DNA of 64,000 nucleotides, from positions 124,001 to 188,000 of the forward strand of contig NZ_FORI01000004.1 of the NCBI RefSeq assembly GCF_900113965.1. Direction: 5' to 3'. Both the position numbers and the translations under genes were made by a program. The notes below the pieces were generated by a model that was not told where the DNA came from, made no database searches, and worked only from the letters and a program-made list of their open reading frames with translations. The first letter of the stretch is position 1. Each line of letters opens with the position of its first letter. Of this stretch, positions 34,007 to 42,429 are shown piece after piece. This stretch comes from Treponema bryantii. Lineage in GTDB: Bacteria > Spirochaetota > Spirochaetia > Treponematales > Treponemataceae.

Positions 34007-35880
34007 GTTCTTTTCACAAGTTCAAATAATTTTTCACGGCTGATTACTGTATAAATAGGGCGGCCGTGAGGGCAGTGAGGGTCTTCCAGAGTAAAGGCCT
34101 GCTCTACAAGACGGCTTGCCGTAATATCATCAAGAACATAACCATCTTTGACAGCTGCTTTACAGGCAGTCATTGCGGCAATTGAGCGGATAATCTGTGC
34201 CGGTTCAACCTGTTTTACAAATAAAAGAGTTCTAAGGTCGTATTCTGTTCCAGTCCAGCGTTCTGGGATTGTTTTGATTTCCCAGTATCCGTCAGAAACA
34301 TGTTCAGTTTCAAAACCAATTCTGTTAAGTTCAGCCTTTAATTTTTCCAGCTGATTATCCTGAGATTTGGATTCAGTTTTAATCTTATAAGGAATAAGAA
34401 GCGGCTGTCGTCCTGCATCTCCCTGAGAATTCATAAGTCTGTCAAAAAGAATACGTTCGTGAACAGCATGCTGGTCAATTATATAGAGGCTATTGTTTTT
34501 CTCTGCAAGAAGGAAGGTTCCAAGACAAGGTCCGATGTAGCGGACTTTTGGCTGTGGTTCTGAAACAGAAGGTGAGTCTGAGTTTTGTGCTACGGAGAGA
34601 GCCTGTTCTGCGAGGGACTTTGTGCTAAAAGAAGCTGCATGTTCTGAGCGGGGCCAACCACCATTACTTTTTATTCCAAGGAACTTCGAGCGGAAATCAG
34701 AAAGAGATTCAGATTTTGTTTCAGAAGGTTTATATGAAATATGTTTTTCATAAACAGAATCTGAGAAAGATGAGGTTGTCGGAGCCGTTGAGCTGGAAAG
34801 TGGTGCTGAAGGAACTTCAGGTTCAAAATTAAATTCCTGATTTCGTGCTTGGTCCGCAGGTTTATCTTCTGCAAAGTTAGAGTAGGTATACTGATGGAAG
34901 AACGAGCGGATAGTACTGCTAAGCCCATGATGCAAAGCTGAAATATCAGAAAAACGTGCTTCGCGTTTTGCCGGGTGAATATTAAAATCTATTAAGTCCG
35001 GACGAACCTGTGCAAAAACAGCGGCAACCGGGTAAGTGCCGTTTGGGAAAAATCCCTGTCCGCCGTACTCAACCGCCTGTACCAGTGAATATTCCTGGAT
35101 ACGGCGTCCATTAGCATAAATAAAGATTTCTTTTTTATTTGAGCGAGAAACAGCCGGTTCACCAATTACCACAGTAAAAGACCATTCGGGATTCTCCCCG
35201 CCGGAAGACTGAGCGAATTCATAAAACAATTCCGGCGCTTCGCTATAGCTGTTTGCTCCAACAAAACGGTCTTTCAAAGACTGCCCGGCCGGCAGGTCAA
35301 TTTTAGTTTCGCCGTCTGAAACAAAGCGGAACGCAATGTCCGGTCGGGCGAGTGCTTTTTCTATGAAAGTGTTGCGGCACATAATGCCTTCTGTTGCAGG
35401 GCGTTTAAGGAACTGGCGGCGTGCCGGAAAATTTTCAAAAAGTCCTTCAGACTGTACGATAGTGCCCACAAGTTCTGCCGCAGGTTCAATAAGATGATCT
35501 TCTGTAAGGCTGGCGCGCATTTTGTAGCCGCCGCTTTGAATTGAAAGTCTTGAAACAGCTGCAATGGAAGCAAGGGCTTCTCCGCGGAAACCTAAAGTAG
35601 AAAGATTCATAAGGTCTACTTCGGTTGTGATTTTACTGGTTGCATGAGGACGCGCACAGTTTTCAAGGTCGTCGCGGGTCATGCCGTTACCATTATCAAT
35701 GATTCTGATCCTGTCTATTCCACCACCAGAAATTTCAACAGTAATGCTGGTAGCTCCCGCATCAATTGCGTTGTCCATGAGTTCGCGCACAATGGCATTA
35801 GGCCGGTCAATTACTTCACCGGCGGCAATTTTTCGGGCAACTTCGGGGTTGAGGGTACGGACAGGTCTTTCTAAGCTCAT
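34003..35880 (-). CDS. mutL: DNA mismatch repair protein MutL
   Basis: A 625-residue MutL. The GHKL ATPase has KIAAGEVIDRPNAIVRELMDNAIDAGAT, then DNGNGM and RPHATSKI; the middle part has GFRGEAL. A Ser-rich linker (about 340-430) joins the C-terminal dimerisation/endonuclease domain, which has ACKAA and CPHGRP. The endonuclease box reads DQHAVHERILFDR, where the last acidic position is Asp instead of Glu. The ATG overlaps the xseB stop (ATGA), so the three genes xseA-xseB-mutL are translationally linked. No MutS is seen here. Confidence 0.93.
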   Translation of the reverse strand: MSLERPVRTLNPEVARKIAAGEVIDRPNAIVRELMDNAIDAGATSITVEISGGGIDRIRIIDNGNGMTRDDLENCARPHATSKITTEVDLMNLSTLGFRGEALASIAAVSRLSIQSGGYKMRASLTEDHLIEPAAELVGTIVQSEGLFENFPARRQFLKRPATEGIMCRNTFIEKALARPDIAFRFVSDGETKIDLPAGQSLKDRFVGANSYSEAPELFYEFAQSSGGENPEWSFTVVIGEPAVSRSNKKEIFIYANGRRIQEYSLVQAVEYGGQGFFPNGTYPVAAVFAQVRPDLIDFNIHPAKREARFSDISALHHGLSSTIRSFFHQYTYSNFAEDKPADQARNQEFNFEPEVPSAPLSSSTAPTTSSFSDSVYEKHISYKPSETKSESLSDFRSKFLGIKSNGGWPRSEHAASFSTKSLAEQALSVAQNSDSPSVSEPQPKVRYIGPCLGTFLLAEKNNSLYIIDQHAVHERILFDRLMNSQGDAGRQPLLIPYKIKTESKSQDNQLEKLKAELNRIGFETEHVSDGYWEIKTIPERWTGTEYDLRTLLFVKQVEPAQIIRSIAAMTACKAAVKDGYVLDDITASRLVEQAFTLEDPHCPHGRPIYTVISREKLFELVKRT

Positions 35881-36137
35881 TTTCTAGTTCCGTTTACTTC
35901 GCCTTCATCAGAAAACATGTCCAGCTGCGGTGGATTGTCCTTTGACATTGGGGACGGTTCGTTCATAAGAATCTGGATTTTTCCTTCAATTTCATCCAGC
36001 TGTTTTTCCATGCCCGAAGCAAGCTTAATTCCTTCTTCAAAGTCTTTAAGTGCTTCTTCAAGGGAAATGTCACTGCGTTTTATATCTGAGGTAAGTTTTT
36101 CAAGTTTTGCAAGATTTTCTTCAAATGTCTGTGTCAT
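35877..36137 (-). CDS. xseB: Exodeoxyribonuclease VII small subunit
   Basis: An 86-residue protein with the standard XseB helical pair: FEENLAKLEKLTSDIKRSDISLEEALKDFEEGIKLA. It binds XseA to form exonuclease VII, which degrades single-stranded DNA. It lies 23 bp after xseA and overlaps the mutL start by 4 bp. A 20-residue acidic/Pro-rich tail follows the conserved helix. Confidence 0.93.
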   Translation of the reverse strand: MTQTFEENLAKLEKLTSDIKRSDISLEEALKDFEEGIKLASGMEKQLDEIEGKIQILMNEPSPMSKDNPPQLDMFSDEGEVNGTRK

Positions 36138-36160
36138 AGCGGTTATATCCTCCGGAATTA

Positions 36161-37372
36161 TTATGATTTATTGACGACGTTTGCTTCGATTTTTCCTTTT
36201 GCAGGGGTGATAACAAGTTTGTCACCGATATTGAGTGCAGCAGTATCGCGTACAACTTTGCCGTCTGGCCCGGTTACCATTGAGTAGCCGCGGTCAAAAA
36301 TTGTCTGCGGACTTGCGTTTTCCAGAATGGTGACGTTGGACTGGAGCCGCACGCGAAGGTCGCGGATTTTGTCCTGAAGGTTTTTCGGCAGATTTTCGCG
36401 TGCGGTGGCGAAGCGGTTTAACAGCGGCTGCTGGATGTTTCTGAAACGAACCTCAAGGCTTTCTGGATTAAACTGTCTTACAAGAAGACGGGTTTTCTCT
36501 GTATTTCGCTTTACGCTGTCATAGAGGCTGTTTTTATAGTTAGCGATATTTTGTTTGAGGTCGGCCAGCAGCGGCACGGCCATTTCTGCTGCGGCGGATG
36601 GGGTTGGAGCGCGGCGGTCTGCGGCATAATCACACAAAGCCCAGTCAATTTCATGACCAACGGCACTTATTGTTGGAATTTTAGATGCAGCAACAGCTCT
36701 TACAACACTTTCTTCGCTGAAAGGTAAAAGGTCTTCAAGAGAACCACCACCACGTCCTACAATCAGAACATCACAAAGCTCATAAAAGTTTGCAATTTCA
36801 ATCATCTTACAGATTGTCTGAGCCGCACCTTCGCCCTGAACAATCGCTGGAAGCACAATAATATTTACTCCCGGGTTACGACGTTTTGTTACATTAAGAA
36901 TATCTCGGATAGCAGCGCCAGTTGGACTTGTAACAACTCCAATTGTTGAGGGAAGAACAGGAAGTGTTTTTTTGCAGCTATCGTCAAAAAGGCCTTCAGC
37001 AGCAAGCTTTCGTTTTCGCTCTTCAAGCATTTGAAGAATGTTTCCAGCTCCTGCAATTTCCATTGTATTTACTATTATCTGATAATTTCCCTGAGGTGCA
37101 TAAACAGAAAGATTTCCTGTACAGCGAACCTTATCTCCGTCTTTCGGGCGGAAATTCAGTTTCATTGCAGCACCGCGGAAAATTACTGCCTTAATCTGAG
37201 CATTATTGTCTTTTAATGTGAAATAAATGTGTCCTGCAGCGCTCGGTCTCCAGTTAGAGATTTCTCCTTCAATTATAATGCTTCTGAAAGAAGTTTCTAA
37301 AATCTCTTTGATAAGATCTGTAATCTGCGAAACGCTGAAAACAAAGTTTTCGGGTAATCCCGGTGCGTTCAT
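36161..37372 (-). CDS. xseA: Exodeoxyribonuclease VII large subunit
   Basis: A 403-residue XseA. An OB domain at the N-terminus (SVSQITDLIKEILETSF, then IEGEISNWRPSAAGHIYFTLKD) precedes the catalytic region with VVTSPTGAAIRDIL, IVGRGGGSLEDLLPF and AVGHEIDWALCDYAADRRAPTPSAAAE. The C-terminal helical part is shorter than in E. coli. The start is ATG with GAGGGG ahead. It is divergent from the spiro-SPASM gene, and the short space between them must hold both promoters. Confidence 0.95.
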   Translation of the reverse strand: MNAPGLPENFVFSVSQITDLIKEILETSFRSIIIEGEISNWRPSAAGHIYFTLKDNNAQIKAVIFRGAAMKLNFRPKDGDKVRCTGNLSVYAPQGNYQIIVNTMEIAGAGNILQMLEERKRKLAAEGLFDDSCKKTLPVLPSTIGVVTSPTGAAIRDILNVTKRRNPGVNIIVLPAIVQGEGAAQTICKMIEIANFYELCDVLIVGRGGGSLEDLLPFSEESVVRAVAASKIPTISAVGHEIDWALCDYAADRRAPTPSAAAEMAVPLLADLKQNIANYKNSLYDSVKRNTEKTRLLVRQFNPESLEVRFRNIQQPLLNRFATARENLPKNLQDKIRDLRVRLQSNVTILENASPQTIFDRGYSMVTGPDGKVVRDTAALNIGDKLVITPAKGKIEANVVNKS

Positions 37373-37453
37373 TTTTCCCCTCTTATGTACATCTCTGATT
37401 GTAACTTATCGTATTTTATTAACTTATTCAATGAAATGCCGATAAAGAATTTG

Positions 37454-38962
37454 ATGAAAACCATAGTAATTTTTTATGATAATGACTCTTCATATGCAAA
37501 CGAAAAAGTTTTTAACGGTAAATCTGCGGTTGAACTTTCTTCAGAATGGGCAAAAAGTCTCAATCTTTCAGCTTTTACTGTTAAATCAGACACTCTCAGT
37601 CAGCTTCTTTGCGATATGAAAGAGATTTGTACTAAAGAAAACGCCGATACAGCAGTATTTTCATATATAGATCTTCCATTTATTGATAAATCGCTTTCTG
37701 AAAAGATCATAGATTCTCATATTACATATAAATCTGAATATACTTTTGCAGATGGATATCCTTATGGTTTTGCTCCAGAAGCTTTAAATGCCGGAACAAT
37801 TGGTATTCTTGCAGAACTTTCTAAAAATACCCAGAAATCTCTTGGTGATCAGAGAGTAAGCCGCGATGGAATTTATAATCTTATAAAAACAGATATAAAT
37901 GCCTTTGATGTAGAAACTGTAATTGCAGATTCAGACTGGCGCCTTTTGCGTCTTTCTTTCCACTGTGGTACAAAAGATAACTTTATGCAGTGTAAGGCAT
38001 TAAGTAAGGCTGCCGGAAATAAAAACGGAGTAGAGGAGCTTTCCGAAATCGCTTCTAAAACTCTGGGCTGCCTTAAAACAATTCCTGGCTTCTATAATAT
38101 TCAGATTTCAGGAAAATCTTCTTATGAATCTGTATATCTTCCGTGTACAGTGCCGGTTAATGAAGATATGCCTTTTGATAAATGTTCTTCTCTTATAGAA
38201 AAGATTGCAGAATTCAGTGAAAACGCAGTAATCAGCCTTTCTGCCTGGGGAGAACCTTTATACCATCCAGATTTCTTAAAAATTGTAGAAAAAATCCTTT
38301 CATACCCGGGACTTTCTGTTTTCTTTGAAACAGACGGCCTTTTAGTAACAGAAGATTTGTGTAATTCCCTTGCAAAAATCTCAAATGCTGCAGCACCTCG
38401 TACTCATCAGTGGCAGAAAATTATGGTTGCAGTAAATTTAGATGCCGCAACAGAACAGACATATCAGAAACTTCATAAAAACAGCCCTCAGGGAGCTTTC
38501 CAGAAAGCCGTAAATGCTGTTTCATTGCTTCAAAATGCGCTTCCAGGTCAGATTTATCCTCAGTTTGTCCGTATGAATGATAATGAAGCAGAACTTGAAG
38601 CCTTTTTCAGATACTGGAATGAAAAATCAAATCCTTCTGGTGGTAATCTGATTATTCAGAAATATGATGATTTTGCAGGTCTTTTACCAGAATGTAAACC
38701 TGCTGATCTTTCTCCTCTTGAAAGAGACCCTTGCTGGCACCTCCGCCGCGACCTCACCATCCTTTCCAACGGAGACACCCCAGCGTGCCGCGCCTGCGTA
38801 AATGGCGGAAGCCCTTGCGGAACAATTAAGAGCGGAAACGTGTTTAATGAAAGCTTAGAAGAAGTATGGCACAAGACAAACTCCCTGCTTCTTAATCATA
38901 TAAATAAAAACTACTGTCAAAAATGTGAGAAATGCGATGAATGGTATACCTTTAACTTTTAG
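37454..38962 (+). CDS. Spiro-SPASM-type protein
   Basis: About 502 residues. The N-terminal ~220 residues look like a nucleotidyltransferase-type Rossmann domain (TAVFSYIDLPFID, then EYTFADGYPYGFAPEALNAG). The centre resembles a radical-SAM barrel, but a CxxxCxxC cluster motif is absent: only LPCTVPVNEDMPFDKC is present. The C-terminus is a Cys-rich SPASM-like segment (CRACVNGGSPC, then CQKCEKCDEW). This matches the spirochaete-specific spiro-SPASM family as I recall it. The role is unknown. Starts at 37385 and 37436 are also possible. It overlaps the glycosyltransferase gene by 26 bp. Confidence 0.75.
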   Translation: MKTIVIFYDNDSSYANEKVFNGKSAVELSSEWAKSLNLSAFTVKSDTLSQLLCDMKEICTKENADTAVFSYIDLPFIDKSLSEKIIDSHITYKSEYTFADGYPYGFAPEALNAGTIGILAELSKNTQKSLGDQRVSRDGIYNLIKTDINAFDVETVIADSDWRLLRLSFHCGTKDNFMQCKALSKAAGNKNGVEELSEIASKTLGCLKTIPGFYNIQISGKSSYESVYLPCTVPVNEDMPFDKCSSLIEKIAEFSENAVISLSAWGEPLYHPDFLKIVEKILSYPGLSVFFETDGLLVTEDLCNSLAKISNAAAPRTHQWQKIMVAVNLDAATEQTYQKLHKNSPQGAFQKAVNAVSLLQNALPGQIYPQFVRMNDNEAELEAFFRYWNEKSNPSGGNLIIQKYDDFAGLLPECKPADLSPLERDPCWHLRRDLTILSNGDTPACRACVNGGSPCGTIKSGNVFNESLEEVWHKTNSLLLNHINKNYCQKCEKCDEWYTFNF

Positions 38963-39902
38963 TGAGCATCAGATAAACAGAACTATTCTCGGCGGACCGA
39001 AGGTAACAGATCCTTCGGCATTAAATATTTCCGTAATTCTCTTAAACAGCAGTGGAAGCCATTTTAAGCTCCATGTTTTTGAAAATCTTTTAAAGTGCGG
39101 TTTTCAGACAATAGTTTCGGTAGAACATGATTCAAGTAACTTTACCGACGATGTTTCAAAGCGCTTTCCAATGATTAAGTTTCTTGTTCCGCTTGAAAAA
39201 ACTTCGGACGGAGACCTCATAAACCTTGCAATGAGCGAAGTACAGTCAGATTATGTGCTTGTAATCAGAGACAGTCTGAACATTCCGGCAAATTTTATCC
39301 CACCACATCTTGCAGAACGTCTTACAGCCGACTCTCCATACTGTATTGTACCGCGCTTACTTGATAAAGATCATTTTGCCTTGCCGTGCGCCTTTTCTCC
39401 AAGCGCAGAAAAAACACATTTTGTAATAGATTCTTCATCAGAAATAGCAAACGGAAAGAAAACTCTTTTTCCTTTTGATTACGTAGCCCTATATAATAGA
39501 AAAAAGTTCATAGAACTTGGCGGTTTTGACTGGACAATCGCTTCTCCTTACTGGCAGAACCTTGATTTAGCTTTGCGTTCATGGCTTTGGGGCGAACAGA
39601 CAATCCTTACATCCCATTTACAGTTTTCTTATATAGAAGAGCCGCCGGTAAACGATACAACTTATAATCTTGATTATCTCAGATATTATCTTAAAAACGA
39701 GTTACCAAAAATAAAAATGGAGCAGGGGTATCTTAAAAAAACATCATTTATGGCCTTCCTTGGTCATTCTTCTTGTGGAATTATGGAAGCCCGCAGACAG
39801 TTTAATGCAGCCAGAGTGTGGGTAGAAAAAAACAAGTTCCGATTCAAAATGGATTTGCAGACCCTTGTCCAGAACTGGAGTTTGAATGATGAAGACAAAT
39901 AG
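38937..39902 (+). CDS. GT-A-like glycosyltransferase
   Basis: A 321-residue protein with a family-2-like glycosyltransferase layout: NISVILLNSSGSHFKLHVFENLL, SDYVLVIRDSLNIP (the DXD-like region), FVALYNRKKFIELGGFDW and YWQNLDLALRSWLWG. This suggests transfer of a sugar to a cell-surface glycan or protein. Start at ATG 38937; a GTG at 38925 is in frame. It overlaps both neighbours (26 bp with the SPASM gene and 17 bp with the next), consistent with a coupled operon. The donor sugar cannot be read. Confidence 0.65.
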   Translation: MNGIPLTFSEHQINRTILGGPKVTDPSALNISVILLNSSGSHFKLHVFENLLKCGFQTIVSVEHDSSNFTDDVSKRFPMIKFLVPLEKTSDGDLINLAMSEVQSDYVLVIRDSLNIPANFIPPHLAERLTADSPYCIVPRLLDKDHFALPCAFSPSAEKTHFVIDSSSEIANGKKTLFPFDYVALYNRKKFIELGGFDWTIASPYWQNLDLALRSWLWGEQTILTSHLQFSYIEEPPVNDTTYNLDYLRYYLKNELPKIKMEQGYLKKTSFMAFLGHSSCGIMEARRQFNAARVWVEKNKFRFKMDLQTLVQNWSLNDEDK

Positions 39903-42363
39903 AACAGTTATAGTACAGTGCAGATTGTCCTCTACAAGACTTCCCGGAAAGGCTTTAAAAGATCTTTGCGGTAAGCCCGTTCTTGCATATGTTCTTGAAT
40001 CAATGCACAAGGTAAAAGCAGACCATTATTTTGTAGCTACAGATGAAGCATCTTATGAACAGCTTCTTCCGGTTTGTAAAGAATATGGTTTTGAATGTTT
40101 TGCAGGCAGTCTTGATGATGTACTTGGCCGTTTTATTTCCTTACTCGATACAATCAAAACAAAAACTGTAATTCGAGCTACAGCAGATAATCCTTTCCTG
40201 TTTTATGAAGCAGCCGAAGAATCCGCACAGCTTTTTGAAGAAAAAAACAGCGGAAAAACTCACTGCGACTACCTTACATACTCAGGTCTTCCTCATGGAA
40301 GCGGAGTAGAAGTTTTCAGTGCGGAATCTCTTAAAAAAGCAGCCTCAGAAACTACAGATCCTTATGATCATGAACATGTTGGACCTGCTTTTTATAATCA
40401 TAAAGATAAATACGTTTGTGACTTTGTTCCAGCACCAAGACGGTTTAATTATCCTGAGCTTAGAACTACAATTGATACTTATACAGATTTTCTGCGTGCA
40501 GTTTCTATGCTTAATTATCTTAAATCTCATAATTATGAAGGCCCTTTTACTACAGAGCAGATCTTAGAAGCCTGTCAGTCTAACAGTGTAAAATATCCTG
40601 TTGTTCTTGTTCCTTCAGTTGTAAAAGGTCATGGAACTGGTCACTTGCGACGCTGTTTGACTGCAGCTTCGCAGGGCGGCTTTTTTGTTTATGTTCCTGA
40701 AGATAAAACTCTAAAAGAAGCAGATTCACTTATTGAAGAATATATTGCACAAGGACTTTCAAAAAATCAGATTATCACTTCAATTCCGGATGAATCATAC
40801 CTTCCTGCAATCATTACAGATACTTTTGAACTTACTCAAAATCAGCTTAAGGAACTTGCAAAAAACAGAAGCCTTATTTCTATTGATGAAGGTTCAAAGT
40901 ATACAGATTATTGTGATTATCTTTTAGATATTATTCCTTCATATAAATGTGAGCGTCGTGCAAATATAACAAACTCTGGTTTTATTACATTGCCGGAAAA
41001 TGTTCGTTCAGATTCAGATGCTGAAGAAAGAAATATAGAAAAGGTTTTGATTTGCCTTGGTGGAGAAGATCCTTCAAATCTTACAATGCCAGCCGCACAG
41101 GCTTTCCGCAGAAAATTCCCGGATGCAAAAATTACAGCAATCATTTCGAATGAAGATAATCCATATGTTGATTATGCGGGTGGCACAAATATTGAGTTTA
41201 TAAAACCAGTTGCTGGCCTTCGTGAAAAACTTTTTGAATATGATATTGTTGTAACTCATTATGGACTTACAGCTTTTGAAGCAGTGTATGCGGGCTGTGG
41301 AGTAATTCTTTTGCCAACAACAAATCTTCATAAAAAACTTGCAGAAAAATATAATTTTGCTTATGTAGGCGATAAGTCAATTTCTGATTCTGCACTTCAG
41401 ACAGCACTTTCTTCTGAAAATCTTTATGCAAAAAAAATCCTTTGCGGTGAAAAGAAATCTCTTGGAGAATTTCTGCGCCATCTTTCTGCAGGAAAACGCA
41501 TGTGCTGTCCAGTCTGTGGAAAAGTTCCTTCTCAGCCTGATGAAGTTATTTCTCGTAATGAGACAAGAACTTACCGCCGCTGTTCAACCTGTGGAATGGT
41601 TTATATGGCCTTTACCACAATTGAAGATAAAAAATATAAGAAAGAATACTTTTTTGAAGAATATAAAAAGCAGTATGGTAAAACCTACGAAGAAGATTTT
41701 GATTCAATAAAAGCTCAGGGAATGAGACGTGCTGCCATCATAAAAAGCCTTAGTGGAGTAGGTGGTGCTGCAACAGAGAAAAATCTTTTGGATATAGGTT
41801 GTGCTTATGGTCCGTTCCTTGCCGCAGCCAGTGAAAGCAGTTTTAATCCTTTTGGAACTGATATTGCAGAAGACGCTGTGAGCTATGTTCAGCAAAAATT
41901 AAAATATCCAGCAGTATGTTCAGCTTTCCCGGATATTGATACAGCAGAAGAGTTTGGAATTACTCAGTTTGATGTTGTAACAATGTGGTATGTTATTGAA
42001 CACTTTAAGGATCTTGGAAAGGTTTTGCGAAAGGTTTCTACACTTGTTCGTAAGGGCGGACTTTTTGCATTCTCAACTCCTTCTGGAGAAGGTATTTCTG
42101 CAGTGAGTGATAAAGATCATTTTTATGAAATCAGTCCTACAGATCATTATACAATCTGGGAACCAAGCCGGGCAGATTCTATATTGCGGATTTTTGGTTT
42201 CCGTGTAGAGAGAATTGTTTCAACTGGACATCATCCTGAGCGCTTCCCGTCTATCAAAAAGAGCGGAGCACAAAAAGGAAGCTTAAAGTGGAATCTTGTT
42301 GATGCTATAAGTCATGCCCGTGGGCTTGGCGATACAGTAGAAATTTACTGCAGAAAAATATAA
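39886..42363 (+). CDS. Three-domain fusion: SpsF cytidylyltransferase, PseG-like, methyltransferase
   Basis: An 825-residue fusion. Residues 1-230 are a SpsF/NeuA-type nucleotidyltransferase (TVIVQCRLSSTRLPGKAL, VRATADNPF-like). Residues about 240-530 resemble the PseG sugar-nucleotide hydrolase/GT-B fold (GHGTGHLRRCLTAA, LICLGGEDPSN, VTHYGLTAFEAVYAG). The last ~290 residues carry a zinc ribbon (CPVCG...CSTCG) and a class I SAM methyltransferase (LLDIGCAYGPFLAAA). Genes of this kind make and activate nonulosonic-acid or related sugars for flagellins or polysaccharide. GGAG lies before the double ATG. The three activities are probably successive steps; that is inference. Confidence 0.8.
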   Translation: MMKTNRTVIVQCRLSSTRLPGKALKDLCGKPVLAYVLESMHKVKADHYFVATDEASYEQLLPVCKEYGFECFAGSLDDVLGRFISLLDTIKTKTVIRATADNPFLFYEAAEESAQLFEEKNSGKTHCDYLTYSGLPHGSGVEVFSAESLKKAASETTDPYDHEHVGPAFYNHKDKYVCDFVPAPRRFNYPELRTTIDTYTDFLRAVSMLNYLKSHNYEGPFTTEQILEACQSNSVKYPVVLVPSVVKGHGTGHLRRCLTAASQGGFFVYVPEDKTLKEADSLIEEYIAQGLSKNQIITSIPDESYLPAIITDTFELTQNQLKELAKNRSLISIDEGSKYTDYCDYLLDIIPSYKCERRANITNSGFITLPENVRSDSDAEERNIEKVLICLGGEDPSNLTMPAAQAFRRKFPDAKITAIISNEDNPYVDYAGGTNIEFIKPVAGLREKLFEYDIVVTHYGLTAFEAVYAGCGVILLPTTNLHKKLAEKYNFAYVGDKSISDSALQTALSSENLYAKKILCGEKKSLGEFLRHLSAGKRMCCPVCGKVPSQPDEVISRNETRTYRRCSTCGMVYMAFTTIEDKKYKKEYFFEEYKKQYGKTYEEDFDSIKAQGMRRAAIIKSLSGVGGAATEKNLLDIGCAYGPFLAAASESSFNPFGTDIAEDAVSYVQQKLKYPAVCSAFPDIDTAEEFGITQFDVVTMWYVIEHFKDLGKVLRKVSTLVRKGGLFAFSTPSGEGISAVSDKDHFYEISPTDHYTIWEPSRADSILRIFGFRVERIVSTGHHPERFPSIKKSGAQKGSLKWNLVDAISHARGLGDTVEIYCRKI

Positions 42364-42377
42364 AAATATATTGCAAC

Positions 42378-42411
42378 GGTGGTTGAGTAGGCCGAAGGTC
42401 GTATCGAAACC
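42378..42411. repeat. REP-like dispersed repeat (single unit)
   Basis: A GGTTGAGTAGGC-type unit running into GTATCGAAACC, between the fusion gene and the ATP-grasp gene. It is almost identical to the paired copy at 62261-62327. Confidence 0.7.
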
Positions 42412-42429
42412 ATCATTTAGAGGTGGGTC

